From NCBI RefSeq assembly GCF_013839445.1, contig NZ_JACDIT010000011.1, positions 41,446 through 105,445 of the forward strand: a stretch of 64,000 bases of DNA. Direction: 5' to 3'. A program made the translations under genes and the position numbers. The notes beneath the pieces were generated by a model. That model was not told the DNA's origin. It did no database searches and was given only the letters and a program-made list of their open reading frames with translations. This DNA comes from Chthonobacter albigriseus (GTDB taxonomy: Bacteria; Pseudomonadota; Alphaproteobacteria; Rhizobiales; Pleomorphomonadaceae). Of this stretch, positions 1 to 7,759 are shown piece by piece. How positions within the stretch are numbered: the stretch's first letter is position 1; each line of letters starts with the position of its first letter.

Positions 1-265
1 GCTGCGCCTGCCGGCCGCGATCCCCTTCCTGTTCACCTCCATGAAGGTGGCGATCGCCGCGTCGCTCGTCGGTGCGATCGTCGGAGAACTGCCGACCGGC
101 GCCGTCGCCGGCCTCGGCGCGCGCCTCCTCGCCGGCTCCTACTACGGCCAGACCGTGCAGATCTGGTCGGCGCTGGTTGCCGCAGCCCTGATGGCGGCCG
201 TGCTGATCATGATCGTCGAGGCGGCCGATCGGCGGGTCCGTGCGCGGATGGGGGTGCGGGCATGA
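1..265 (+). CDS. ABC transporter permease, C-terminal part (truncated by window edge)
   Basis: Reading frame 2 is open from the left edge to a TGA at 263-265 and gives about 87 residues. The visible part starts in the cytoplasmic loop (LRLPAAIPFLFTSMK, the tail of the EAA-type loop that contacts the ATPase) and continues through two hydrophobic segments to a basic tail (RRVRARMG). This is the usual end of a NitT/TauT-family inner-membrane permease. Its stop overlaps the start of the next permease by four bases (ATGA), so the two are probably translationally coupled. The ATPase and the true start lie outside the window. Substrate is inferred only from the neighbouring binding protein (pyrimidine- or thiamine-precursor-like). 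Confidence 0.85.
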   Translation, partial: LRLPAAIPFLFTSMKVAIAASLVGAIVGELPTGAVAGLGARLLAGSYYGQTVQIWSALVAAALMAAVLIMIVEAADRRVRARMGVRA

Positions 266-1389
266 CCGGCCAACTGCTCCGCGGCGGCACTCCGCCCTTG
301 CCGGTCATCGCCTTCCTGTGCGCCTTTATCGCGCTCTTCCGCCCGCTCGGCGCAAACATCGCCTACGGCGCAGCCGAGCCGCTGTTCGCGCTCGCCATGG
401 TGGGGCTGGCCTTCGGCGCCTACGCCATGATGCGCTTCGGCGACCGGGCCGCGATCGTGGCCGGTCTGGTCGCCTCCCATTTCGCCGGGGCGGTCGTCAT
501 CGCCGAACTGCCGGAGGTCGGCTCGCACCCGTTCGGCGCCTTCTGGAGCGGTCTTGTCGCCGCGTGGCTCCTGGCCTGGGCGACGGTCGGCCGCATCGCC
601 GCGGTCCGCACCAGGAACCCTACGTGGTCGCGCATCATCGGCATCGCCATTCCCGCCCTGTTCGGTATCTGGATCCTGATCCTCTGGGAGGCGCTGGTCC
701 GCGGGCTCGGCGTACCCTCTGTCCTGCTGCCGGCTCCTTCCGCAATCGGTGCCAAGCTGGTCTCGGAGGTCCCGACCCTCGCCGCAGACTTCCGCCAGAC
801 CTTCCTGAAGGCGGTCCTGATTGGCTGGGTCCTCGGCTGCGGCTCCGGATTCCTGGTCGCACTCCTGGTCGACCGCGTGCCGTTCCTGCGCCGTGGCCTG
901 CTTCCGATCGGCAACTTCGTCTCGGCCCTGCCGATCGTCGGCGTGGCGCCCATCATGGTGATGTGGTTTGGTTTCGACTGGCCCTCCAAGGCGGCCGTCG
1001 TTGTGATCATGACTTTCTTTCCGATGCTCGTGAACACGGTGGCCGGGCTGGAAGCCGCAGGTCGCATGGAGCGCGATCTGATGCGCACCTATGCTGCCGA
1101 CCATCGCCAGGAGCTCCTCAAGCTCCGGCTCCCGGCCGCCATGCCCTTCATTTTCAATGCGCTGAAGATCAACTCCACTCTTGCGTTGATCGGCGCCATC
1201 GTGGCCGAGTTCTTCGGCACGCCCATCGTCGGCATGGGCTTCCGGATCTCCACCGAAGTCGGTCGCATGGCGATCGACATGGTCTGGGCGGAGATCGCGG
1301 TGGCCGCACTCGCCGGGTCGCTCTTCTACGGCGCCGTCGCCTTTGTCGAACGCGTCGTCACATTCTGGCATCCGTCCGTCCGGCGTTGA
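262..1389 (+). CDS. ABC transporter permease, NitT/TauT type
   Basis: The 375-residue protein has an extra N-terminal hydrophobic region (about residues 1-115, several membrane segments) followed by a standard binding-protein-dependent permease domain. That domain carries an EAA-like loop around RTYAADHRQELLKLRLPAA, which docks the ATPase. It probably pairs with the truncated upstream permease as a heterodimer in one importer with the NMT1/THI5-like binding protein downstream. Family members with this arrangement import hydroxymethylpyrimidine-like or related small heterocycles; the substrate is inference. The start ATG overlaps the upstream stop. Confidence 0.88.
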   Translation: MTGQLLRGGTPPLPVIAFLCAFIALFRPLGANIAYGAAEPLFALAMVGLAFGAYAMMRFGDRAAIVAGLVASHFAGAVVIAELPEVGSHPFGAFWSGLVAAWLLAWATVGRIAAVRTRNPTWSRIIGIAIPALFGIWILILWEALVRGLGVPSVLLPAPSAIGAKLVSEVPTLAADFRQTFLKAVLIGWVLGCGSGFLVALLVDRVPFLRRGLLPIGNFVSALPIVGVAPIMVMWFGFDWPSKAAVVVIMTFFPMLVNTVAGLEAAGRMERDLMRTYAADHRQELLKLRLPAAMPFIFNALKINSTLALIGAIVAEFFGTPIVGMGFRISTEVGRMAIDMVWAEIAVAALAGSLFYGAVAFVERVVTFWHPSVRR

Positions 1390-1493
1390 GCCGCGGGGAC
1401 GTCGTGGATCGGCCCGGCATGACCGGGACCGCACAAACCGAACCGCCGCGGGGCGACCTGGCGCCGGCAACGGTTACAAGAAGGGGAACGAAC

Positions 1494-2489
1494 ATGAAGA
1501 AGACGATTATCGCCGCACTTGGCCTGTTGACGGCGCTCGGGTCTTCCCAGGCCCTTGCCGCCGATCCGGTCACCATCCAGTTGAAGTGGGTCACCCAGGC
1601 GCAGTTCGCCGGCTACTATGTCGCCAAGGCCAAGGGCTTCTACGACGAAGCCGGTCTCGACGTCACCATCAAGGCAGGCGGCCCGGATATCGCACCGCCG
1701 CAGGTCATCGCCGGCGGCGGCGCCGACGTGATTGTCGACTGGATGCCCTCCGCTCTCGCCTCGCGCGAGAAGGGCGTGCCGCTGGTCAACATCGCCCAGC
1801 CCTTCAAGCGCTCGGGCATGATGCTGACCTGCCTGAAGGAGACCGGCATCACCAAGCCGGAGGACTTCAAGGGCAAGACTCTCGGCGTCTGGTTCTTCGG
1901 CAACGAGTATCCCTTCATGTCCTGGATGGCGACGCTCGGCATCAAGACCGACGGTAGCCCGGATGGCGTCACCGTCCTGAAGCAGGGCTTCAACGTGGAC
2001 CCGCTGATCCAGAAGCAGGCCGCCTGCATCTCCACCATGACCTACAACGAGTACTGGCAGGTCATCGACGCCGGCATCCCGGCCGACCAACTCGTCGTCT
2101 TCAAGTACGAGGACCAGGGCGTCGCCACGCTCGAGGACGGCCTCTACGTCCTGGAGGACAACCTCAAGGACCCGGCCTTCGTGGAGAAGATGGCCAAGTT
2201 CGTGAAGGCCTCGATGAAGGGCTGGGACTACGCCCGCGCCAACACCGAGGAAGCCGCCAAGATCGTCCTCGACAACGACGAGACCGGCGCGCAGACCGAG
2301 AAGCACCAGGTCCGCATGATGGGTGAGATCAACAAGCTCACCGAAGGCTCTGACGGCACCCTGGATCCCGCCGACTACGAGCGCACCGTGAAGACCCTGC
2401 TCGCCGCCGGCGGAGAGGCTCCGGTCATCACCAAGGCGCCGGAAGGTGCATGGTCTCACGCCGTCACCGACAAGGCGAAGGCGATGTAA
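1494..2489 (+). CDS. ABC transporter substrate-binding protein, NMT1/THI5-like
   Basis: A 331-residue exported protein. The ATG at 1494 follows AAGGGGAACGAAC, a good ribosome site, and opens a signal peptide (MKKTIIAALGLLTALGSSQ, cleavage near ALA-ADP). The mature part begins TIQLKWVTQAQFAGYYVAKA, the NMT1/THI5 signature, with the ligand-pocket motif GGPDIAPPQ shortly after. It would bind ligand in the periplasm and deliver it to the two permeases encoded just upstream. Relatives include ThiY (formyl-aminopyrimidine) and other pyrimidine-like binders, so exact ligand is not assigned. The longer open frame upstream lies over the permease gene and is not coding. Confidence 0.9.
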   Translation: MKKTIIAALGLLTALGSSQALAADPVTIQLKWVTQAQFAGYYVAKAKGFYDEAGLDVTIKAGGPDIAPPQVIAGGGADVIVDWMPSALASREKGVPLVNIAQPFKRSGMMLTCLKETGITKPEDFKGKTLGVWFFGNEYPFMSWMATLGIKTDGSPDGVTVLKQGFNVDPLIQKQAACISTMTYNEYWQVIDAGIPADQLVVFKYEDQGVATLEDGLYVLEDNLKDPAFVEKMAKFVKASMKGWDYARANTEEAAKIVLDNDETGAQTEKHQVRMMGEINKLTEGSDGTLDPADYERTVKTLLAAGGEAPVITKAPEGAWSHAVTDKAKAM

Positions 2490-2515
2490 CCGTAGGAAAT
2501 CCTGATATTTGAACG

Positions 2516-2542
2516 AAAGGCGGGAACAATGGTCCCGCCTTT
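2516..2542 (+). terminator. Rho-independent-like terminator after the ABC operon
   Basis: A perfect 10-bp inverted repeat (AAAGGCGGGA at 2516-2525 and TCCCGCCTTT at 2533-2542) with a 7-base loop lies 27 bases after the binding-protein stop. The A-rich and T-rich ends allow termination in the plus direction. Confidence 0.8.
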
Positions 2543-2640
2543 CGACGTTTGACGGGTGCGCTCACGCTGAAGCGTGAGAAGCCGGATCAATGCGGACCGC
2601 ATGTCCGAACCGAAACGCCCGTTTCAAAGGATCTTTGCCG

Positions 2641-2778
2641 ATGCCCAAGACCTTCGCAGCCGTAGCCGTCGTTCTCGTGGCTGCATTCACGCTCGCTGCC
2701 TGTGACAACACCGTTCGCGGCGTCGGTCGCGACATGCGCGAGACCGGCGATGCCGTCCAGGACACCGCCAACCAGTAA
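2641..2778 (+). CDS. Entericidin-like small lipoprotein
   Basis: A 45-residue protein starting at the ATG at 2641, preceded by AAAGGATC at a good distance. It has a hydrophobic signal followed by a lipobox (LAAC, Cys at about residue 21), then TVRGVGRDMRETGDAVQDTANQ, the short amphipathic helix typical of the entericidin A/B family. These are small lipoproteins of the cell envelope found widely in Proteobacteria. It sits alone between a terminator and the convergent regulator gene. An in-frame ATG at 2590 exists but has a poorer context and would bury the signal peptide. Confidence 0.8.
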   Translation: MPKTFAAVAVVLVAAFTLAACDNTVRGVGRDMRETGDAVQDTANQ

Positions 2779-2865
2779 ATCTGGGAAAAATAGAGCAGGG
2801 CGCTCGGCGCCTTGCTCCTCTCGGGCGACCGAAGCGTTTCGGTTGCGGTCAATCGATTGGGCGCC

Positions 2866-3273
2866 TCAGCTGACGGCGGCGAACCTCTTGATCGCGTGAG
2901 CGGCTTCACCGACGGCCTCCACCCCTGCGGCAGGAGCATTCTCCGCGGCGATCGTGAGCAACTCGGTCATTGCTGCGCAGATGGTGGCGATTCGCTCGGT
3001 GGCCAGGCTGTAGTAGATCGTCCGCCCGTCGCGGCGGCAGTTCACCAGGTTGTCCAGTCTCAGCCGAGCAAGCTGCTGCGACACCGCAGGCTGGGGAAGA
3101 TGCAGCAGCGTCTCCAACTCTCCCACCGAACGCTCGCCGCGGGCAAGAATCCCGAGGATCATGAGCCGATGCTCATGCGACAGCGCCCGCAGGGCGGAAC
3201 TGGTCCGCCGCGCCGTCTCCGCAAGGTCGGAAGGTATCATGGATGACTCGGAACCTGCTGTCTGCTCGATCAT
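2866..3273 (-). CDS. ArsR-family transcriptional regulator
   Basis: A 135-residue winged-helix protein. The core LRALSHEHRLMILGILARGE, SVGELETLLHLPQPAVSQQL and RRDGRTIYYSLA is the ArsR/SmtB recognition-helix and wing pattern and resembles the NolR/BigR branch. It is divergent from the soxY-soxZ-fcc genes, so it likely controls them; ArsR proteins of the BigR/SqrR type sense persulfides by two cysteines. Here the cysteines seen (in VNCRRDG and TICAAM) are not at the classical BigR positions, so the sensing mechanism is open. The ATG at 3273 follows GGGACGAG; a TTG 36 bases upstream also keeps the frame. Confidence 0.85.
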   Translation of the reverse strand: MIEQTAGSESSMIPSDLAETARRTSSALRALSHEHRLMILGILARGERSVGELETLLHLPQPAVSQQLARLRLDNLVNCRRDGRTIYYSLATERIATICAAMTELLTIAAENAPAAGVEAVGEAAHAIKRFAAVS

Positions 3274-3350
3274 CACGCTCGTCCCATGGTGTAAATGCTG
3301 ACAATTCAATTCATTTATCGACCATCATAATGTCACTATAGACAATGTGT

Positions 3351-3374
3351 ACATAGGCGTTTTATCGCTTATGT
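3351..3374. promoter_or_regulatory. Inverted repeat in the ArsR/soxY divergent promoter region
   Basis: The 230-base gap between the divergent regulator and soxY is clearly AT-richer than its surroundings. It contains ACATAGGCG (3351-3359) and CGCTTATGT (3366-3374), arms that match with one G:T-type mismatch and a 6-base spacer. It is a candidate operator for the ArsR protein or part of the promoter for both genes. No experiment or family consensus backs this up. Confidence 0.4.
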
Positions 3375-3503
3375 AGCGCCCTGTGCATTTGGAGCCTTTA
3401 CAAGTCTCGCTTGCCCGGGAAAATGAAATCGGACGCTCGCGAGTAGGGGCCGGACCGAATTGCCCGTCCGATCTCGCCAGCATTCCAGGGGGAGCGTGGT
3501 GAG

Positions 3504-3977
3504 TTGCCCGAAAACGTAATTAAATCAATGATTTGTACGCGAAGATTGTTTCTCGCCGCAGCAACCTGCAACGTTATCGTGACGCCTTTGGCAGCGTGGG
3601 CCTCTTCAGGCCGCTTTGACGCCGAACGCGAGCTCTTCACGGGTGGAACCCCTGAGATTTCAGGGGGGATAAGTCTGACCATCCCACCTGTTGCCGAGAG
3701 CGGTTACACGGTTCCCGTGCGGGTCCTGGCGCTGGAATCGGATACGGTCATTCGCCAAATGCGGGTGTTTGCTCCGGCGAATCCTCTCGTCCGAGTCGCG
3801 ACATTCGAGCTCGGCCCCATGGCCCAACCCCTCGACCTCGCCTTCCGGATCAGGCTCGCCCGGTCGCAGACCGTCACCGTCCTCGCCCGGACGCAGGACG
3901 GTCGTGTTCTCCGCGCCGACGCGCCTGTCGATGTGGTCACCGGCGGCTGCGGTTTCGATCTCCAGGTTCAGCCATGA
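3504..3977 (+). CDS. soxY: SoxY-like sulfur carrier subunit with C-terminal extension
   Basis: A 157-residue exported protein. A TTG start at 3504 has a strong ribosome site (AGGGGGAG) nine bases before it; an internal ATG at 3528 lacks one. A twin-arginine-type signal (TRRLFLAAA) precedes an Ig-like domain typical of SoxY. In classical SoxY the sulfur-carrying cysteine lies in a GGCGG motif that ends the protein. Here GGCG is at residues 147-150 (Cys149), followed by seven more residues (FDLQVQP). SoxY with SoxZ holds sulfur intermediates covalently in the periplasm. The stop overlaps soxZ by four bases. No soxXA, soxB or soxCD is visible nearby. Confidence 0.8.
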   Translation: MPENVIKSMICTRRLFLAAATCNVIVTPLAAWASSGRFDAERELFTGGTPEISGGISLTIPPVAESGYTVPVRVLALESDTVIRQMRVFAPANPLVRVATFELGPMAQPLDLAFRIRLARSQTVTVLARTQDGRVLRADAPVDVVTGGCGFDLQVQP

Positions 3978-4300
3978 CAGTCCAACCCCGGATCAAGGTC
4001 CCCGAAAGAGCGCGAGCGGGCGAGCGGATCACCATCCGCACCCTGGTTTCCCATCCCATGGAATCCGGTCTGCGCGCCGATCAATCCGGCGGGCGGATCG
4101 CGCGGCGGATCCTCAACCGCTTCGTGTGCAGCTTCGAGGGCGAAGTGGTGTTGTCCTGCGAGCTGGAGCCGGCCATGGCGGCCAACCCCTATTTCGAGTT
4201 CACCGTCACCGTCACCCGCAGCGGCTCGTTCCGCTTCGAATGGCACGAGGACGGCGGAGCGGTGATCGAGGCCGAAGCGCACATCGAAGTCGACGATTGA
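3974..4300 (+). CDS. soxZ: SoxZ-like sulfur carrier partner
   Basis: A 108-residue protein matching SoxZ over its full length: IRTLVSHPMESGLRAD, RRILNRFVCSFEGEVV and ANPYFEFTVTV are the usual SoxZ strands. It forms the heterodimer with SoxY that carries sulfur compounds on the SoxY cysteine. It has no signal peptide of its own and would be exported together with the Tat-targeted SoxY. It is coupled to soxY by an ATGA overlap. Confidence 0.88.
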   Translation: MTVQPRIKVPERARAGERITIRTLVSHPMESGLRADQSGGRIARRILNRFVCSFEGEVVLSCELEPAMAANPYFEFTVTVTRSGSFRFEWHEDGGAVIEAEAHIEVDD

Positions 4301-4377
4301 GCTAAATGAAACTCGCCTCTGGCTGTCCACACGCGCTCGGGTATCATTCAGCTCGCCGCAGCGGATAACCAGCAGAA

Positions 4378-4704
4378 ATGGCGGCAGGGGAGGGGCACTT
4401 GCATTCCACGCATCTCGTCCGGGCAGCGCTGCTGTCCGTCGCGATGGTCCAGACCGTTTCCGGCGCCGCGCGCGCCGACGGCATGCCAATCGCCTATCTC
4501 GCGGAAACCTGCCACGCCTGCCACGGCAAAGGCGCCGGCCAAGGCATTCCCGCACTGACCAGTCTCGCCGCCCCGCAGATTGCGGAAGCGGTGCGGGCCT
4601 ACCGGGACGGAACCCGCAAGAACGCGGTCATGAACGCGGCCGCGTCCGGTCTGGACGACGGCACCATCCGCGAACTCGCGGCCTACTTGGCTTCCAATCG
4701 ATGA
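4378..4704 (+). CDS. Small class I cytochrome c, likely cytochrome subunit of flavocytochrome c sulfide dehydrogenase
   Basis: A 108-residue exported monohaem cytochrome. It has a signal peptide (LVRAALLSVAMVQTVSGAARA), a haem site CHACH (residues 45-49) and a probable distal Met in KNAVM (Met85). Its stop overlaps by four bases the start of the FccB-like flavoprotein, so the pair is very likely FccA/SoxE plus FccB/SoxF, oxidising sulfide and passing electrons to cytochrome c. A TTG at 4399, just after AGGGGAGGGG, may be the true start and would give a cleaner signal peptide. FccA proteins are often dihaem; this one has a single haem motif. Confidence 0.8.
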   Translation: MAAGEGHLHSTHLVRAALLSVAMVQTVSGAARADGMPIAYLAETCHACHGKGAGQGIPALTSLAAPQIAEAVRAYRDGTRKNAVMNAAASGLDDGTIRELAAYLASNR

Positions 4705-5972
4705 GCGCGGCCATGACACTCACCCGCCGCGGCTTCCTCGCCGCCGCCACGGCCACGGCCGCCTCCCTCGCAGCGCCCGCCTTCGCGGCCGCGACGCCCC
4801 ACGTGGTGATCGTCGGCGGTGGCGCCGGCGGCGCGACGGCCGCCGGGTTCATCCGCAGGCTGGCCGGCGACCGTGTCCGCGTCACGCTCGTCGAACCCTC
4901 GGCCACCTACATCACCTGCTTCTTCTCCAACTGGGTGATCGGCGGTCTTCGCACCATGGCGGACATCACCCACGATTATGCCCGCCTTCCGGCATCGGGC
5001 ATCGCCGTGGTGCAGGCGCGCGCGTCCCGGATCGACCGCGATGCCCGGTCCGTGGTGCTGGATGACGGCACGGCGATCGCCTACGACCGGCTGATCCTCT
5101 CGCCGGGCATCGACCTGCGATACGATGCCTTGCCCGGCTATACCGAAGCGGCGTCCGAGATCATGCCCCATGCCTGGAAGGCCGGACCGCAGACCGAATT
5201 GCTGAAGCGCCGGCTCGACGCCGTGAAGGACGGCGGTTCGATCGTCATGCTGGCGCCGGCCAATCCCTATCGCTGTCCGCCCGGTCCCTACGAGCGCGTG
5301 TCGCTGATGGCCCACGTCCTGAAGTCCACCGGTCGCACCAAGGCCCGCATCACGGTCCTCGACGCCAAGGAGAAGTTCTCCAAGCAGGCGCTGTTCCAGG
5401 AAGCCTGGGAACAGCTCTATCCCGGCATGGTGGAGTGGCTGCCCCCGAGCGTCCACGGCGGCGTGGAGCGGGTGGACCCTGCGGGATCGTCGGTCGTTGC
5501 CGGCCTGGACACGTTCAAGGCCGACCTCGTCAACGTCATACCGCCGCAGCATGCCGGGGCCATCGCCCGCACGTCCGACCTGGCCAAGGATGGCTGGTGC
5601 CCGGTCGACGCCACCTCGATGCGGTCGGCGCTCGATGCCAACATCTTCGTCATCGGCGACGCCGCCTCGGCCGGAGAGATGCCCAAGTCGGCCTTTTCGG
5701 CGAACAGCCAGGCCAAGGTGGCGGGCGCCAACGTGCTCGCCGATCTCCTGGATTGGCCCCGACCCGATCCGCGCTTCTTCAACACCTGCTGGAGCCTGCT
5801 CGGCCCCGATGACGGCGTGAAGGTCGGCGCCCTCTATGCGCCCAAGGACGGCGCGATCGCCTCCGCCTCCGGCTTCCTCAGCGCCCCCGGCGAGACGGCG
5901 GAGGAGCATCGCCGATCGGCGGCCGAGGCCGAGGCCTGGTACGCCAGCATCACGGCTGAGATGTTCGGCTGA
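4701..5972 (+). CDS. fccB: Flavocytochrome c sulfide dehydrogenase, flavoprotein subunit
   Basis: A 423-residue Tat-exported flavoprotein. A twin-arginine signal (LTRRGFLAAA) ends near AFA-AAT. An FAD-binding GGGAGG at residues 39-44 follows, then the redox-active cysteine region ITCFFSNWVIGG (Cys73), the family block YRCPPGPYERVSLM, DGWCPVD, the FAD-binding NIFVIGDAA, and the C-terminal FCSD domain with FNTCWSLL. The enzyme oxidises sulfide in the periplasm and reduces its cytochrome partner encoded upstream (overlap ATGA-type). The final gene of the sox/fcc operon, it ends in a terminator. Confidence 0.92.
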   Translation: MSAAMTLTRRGFLAAATATAASLAAPAFAAATPHVVIVGGGAGGATAAGFIRRLAGDRVRVTLVEPSATYITCFFSNWVIGGLRTMADITHDYARLPASGIAVVQARASRIDRDARSVVLDDGTAIAYDRLILSPGIDLRYDALPGYTEAASEIMPHAWKAGPQTELLKRRLDAVKDGGSIVMLAPANPYRCPPGPYERVSLMAHVLKSTGRTKARITVLDAKEKFSKQALFQEAWEQLYPGMVEWLPPSVHGGVERVDPAGSSVVAGLDTFKADLVNVIPPQHAGAIARTSDLAKDGWCPVDATSMRSALDANIFVIGDAASAGEMPKSAFSANSQAKVAGANVLADLLDWPRPDPRFFNTCWSLLGPDDGVKVGALYAPKDGAIASASGFLSAPGETAEEHRRSAAEAEAWYASITAEMFG

Positions 5973-5977
5973 AACGA

Positions 5978-6009
5978 CGAACGCCCGGCGGTACACCGCC
6001 GGGCGTTCG
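5978..6009. terminator. Bidirectional terminator between fccB and cytochrome c genes
   Basis: A 14-bp perfect stem (5978-5991 with 5996-6009) and a 4-base loop sit in the 59-base gap between two convergent genes. The arms read CGAACGCCCGGCGG and its complement, so it can serve both strands. Confidence 0.85.
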
Positions 6010-6031
6010 AAGATCCGCTGTTGCGGACGGA

Positions 6032-6415
6032 TTACTTGAAGGTGGCGAGATAGGCGATCACGTCGGCCAGTTCGTCGTCCTTCTTGAGGCCGGCAAAGGC
6101 CATCTTCGTCCCGGGCGCGAAGGCCTTGGGGTTCTTCAGCCATTCGGTCAGGGTCGCTTCGTCCCAGACCTTGCCGGCGTCGCCCATTTCCTTCAGGACC
6201 TTGGAGAACTGGTAGTCTGCCGGATGGGCGCCGATCTTGCTGCCCACGACGCCGTTCAGCGCCGGACCGACCTTGTTCTTGGCGCCTTCGCCAACCGCAT
6301 GGCAGGCCTGGCACTTCTTGAAGACCTTCTCTCCCTTGGCCGCATCGCCGGCGGCGTGGGCTGCGGTCGCAAAGCCGGCAATGAGCACAGCGGTGAGAAC
6401 CAAGCTCTTCTTCAT
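6032..6415 (-). CDS. Soluble cytochrome c (class I, c550/c2-like)
   Basis: A 127-residue periplasmic cytochrome. A signal peptide (MKKSLVLTAVLIAGFATAAHA) is followed by the haem site CQACH (residues 35-39) and the distal ligand in PGTKMAFAGL (Met105), with a final helix DELADVIAYLATFK. This matches class IB cytochrome c2/c550 proteins, which shuttle electrons between periplasmic donors and the terminal oxidase. Placement beside the fcc genes makes it a plausible electron acceptor for sulfide oxidation, although it is transcribed toward them as its own unit. Confidence 0.9.
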   Translation of the reverse strand: MKKSLVLTAVLIAGFATAAHAAGDAAKGEKVFKKCQACHAVGEGAKNKVGPALNGVVGSKIGAHPADYQFSKVLKEMGDAGKVWDEATLTEWLKNPKAFAPGTKMAFAGLKKDDELADVIAYLATFK

Positions 6416-6769
6416 GCTAACCCTTCCTTTGTTCCTCCGGGCGTCCCGGATAGTGTGGCTTCTTGGCGTGGCAATCTATTGCACAAGCAAGATGAACGCG
6501 CGATGAGCAGAACTGTTCGACCTTCTCCTCGCGACAGTTCCATCCGAGCCTTCGTAGCGGGCCGCGGATGAAAATAGGCGACGCCGCGCCCTGCGTGAAA
6601 TCGAATTCCGCGGGTGCGGCAATTGATCCTTTCGCGGTTCGTGTCGACGTCTATCACGACCGGGTGGCCCGGAACGACATCGGGTCGACTGCGTAGGCCG
6701 AGCCTCGATCCCGGTTGCCCAAGTCCCTGAAACGTGCGAGCGGACGAGTAAGCACCCGCCCAACGCCCG
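6416..6769. other. Intergenic region upstream of cytochrome c and cbiB
   Basis: These 354 bases separate two divergent genes and must hold both promoters. I looked for a cobalamin riboswitch core ahead of cbiB and did not find the GCCACTG box or the CAGCTGCCCC block. No convincing small ORF or RNA gene is visible. Confidence 0.5.
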
Positions 6770-7759
6770 ATGACCATGGCCTTCGAGACAAATCTCGCCA
6801 TTCTTCTCCTCGCACTCGCCGTCGAAGCCGCCGTCGGATATCCAGCGCGCCTCTACGCCGCCGTCGGGCACCCGGTCACCTGGATGGGCGCGCTGATTGC
6901 TCGGTTGGACGGCGCCCTCAACGATCCGGCGGACAGTTTCACACGGCGACGCCTTGCCGGCGTTGCGGCACTTGTCGTCCTGCTGCTCGCCACAACGGCG
7001 ATCACTGCCGCGCTCACCGCCGTGCTCAATTCCGCGGGGTGGATCGGGACATTCATCCTCCTCCCGGTCGTCGCCTCCAGCCTTCTCGCCCAGCGCAGCC
7101 TCCACGAGCACGTCGCCCGCGTCCGCGACGACCTGCGCAGCGGCGGTCTCGCCGGTGGACGCGAAGCCGTGTCGATGATCGTCGGCCGCAACCCGGCTTA
7201 CCTCGACGAGGCCGGCGTCTGCCGAGCCGCCATCGAGAGCCTCGCCGAGAACTTTTCCGACGGCATCACCGCGCCGGCCTTCTGGACGGCGGTCCTCGGC
7301 CTGCCCGGCGGTGCCGTCTACAAGGCCGTCAACACCGCCGACTCGATGATCGGCCACAAGACCGAGCGCCATCACGCCTTCGGCTGGGCGTCTGCAAGGT
7401 TGGACGATCTGGTCAATCTACCCGCTTCGCGTTTGACCGCGCTGCTGGTGGTCCTCGCGGCGCTCGGACCCTCAACGTCCGCCGCCGGCGCAGCCCGCGC
7501 CGTTTGGCGCGACGCGAGCAGGCATCGATCGCCGAACGCAGGCTGGCCGGAGGCGGCCTTCGCTGGCGCGCTCGGCCTCAGCCTGGCCGGCCCGCGGGTC
7601 TACGGCGAGACGCGGATCGAGGACCACACCATGGGCGACGGCCGGCGCGAGGCAACGGCCGACGACATCGACCGGGCGCTCCGCCTTTATCGTCGTTCCC
7701 TGGTTCTCCTGTTCGCGGTCTTCGCCCTGCCGCTCGCCGTCAGCCTCGCCCTTCGCTGA
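6770..7759 (+). CDS. cbiB: Adenosylcobinamide-phosphate synthase CbiB/CobD
   Basis: A 329-residue polytopic inner-membrane protein. The family landmarks are [20 protein letters not shown] near the start, [17 protein letters not shown] and [26 protein letters not shown] in the middle, and GPRVYGE near the end. It joins the aminopropanol(-phosphate) side chain to adenosylcobyric acid. It faces the cobQ-cobO operon and overlaps the 3' end of cobQ by 20 bases on the opposite strand. The start could also be the ATG six bases later. Confidence 0.93.
   Translation: MTMAFETNLAILLLALAVEAAVGYPARLYAAVGHPVTWMGALIARLDGALNDPADSFTRRRLAGVAALVVLLLATTAITAALTAVLNSAGWIGTFILLPVVASSLLAQRSLHEHVARVRDDLRSGGLAGGREAVSMIVGRNPAYLDEAGVCRAAIESLAENFSDGITAPAFWTAVLGLPGGAVYKAVNTADSMIGHKTERHHAFGWASARLDDLVNLPASRLTALLVVLAALGPSTSAAGAARAVWRDASRHRSPNAGWPEAAFAGALGLSLAGPRVYGETRIEDHTMGDGRREATADDIDRALRLYRRSLVLLFAVFALPLAVSLALR

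Noticed and set aside
142..1470. Long minus-strand open frame (442 codons) over the ABC permease genes
   Set aside because: Its protein is low-complexity Arg/Asp/Gly-rich, typical for antisense frames in GC-rich DNA; the plus-strand permeases are clear.
6416..6769. Possible second cobalamin riboswitch before cbiB
   Set aside because: The conserved core blocks, including the GCCACTG box, are absent.
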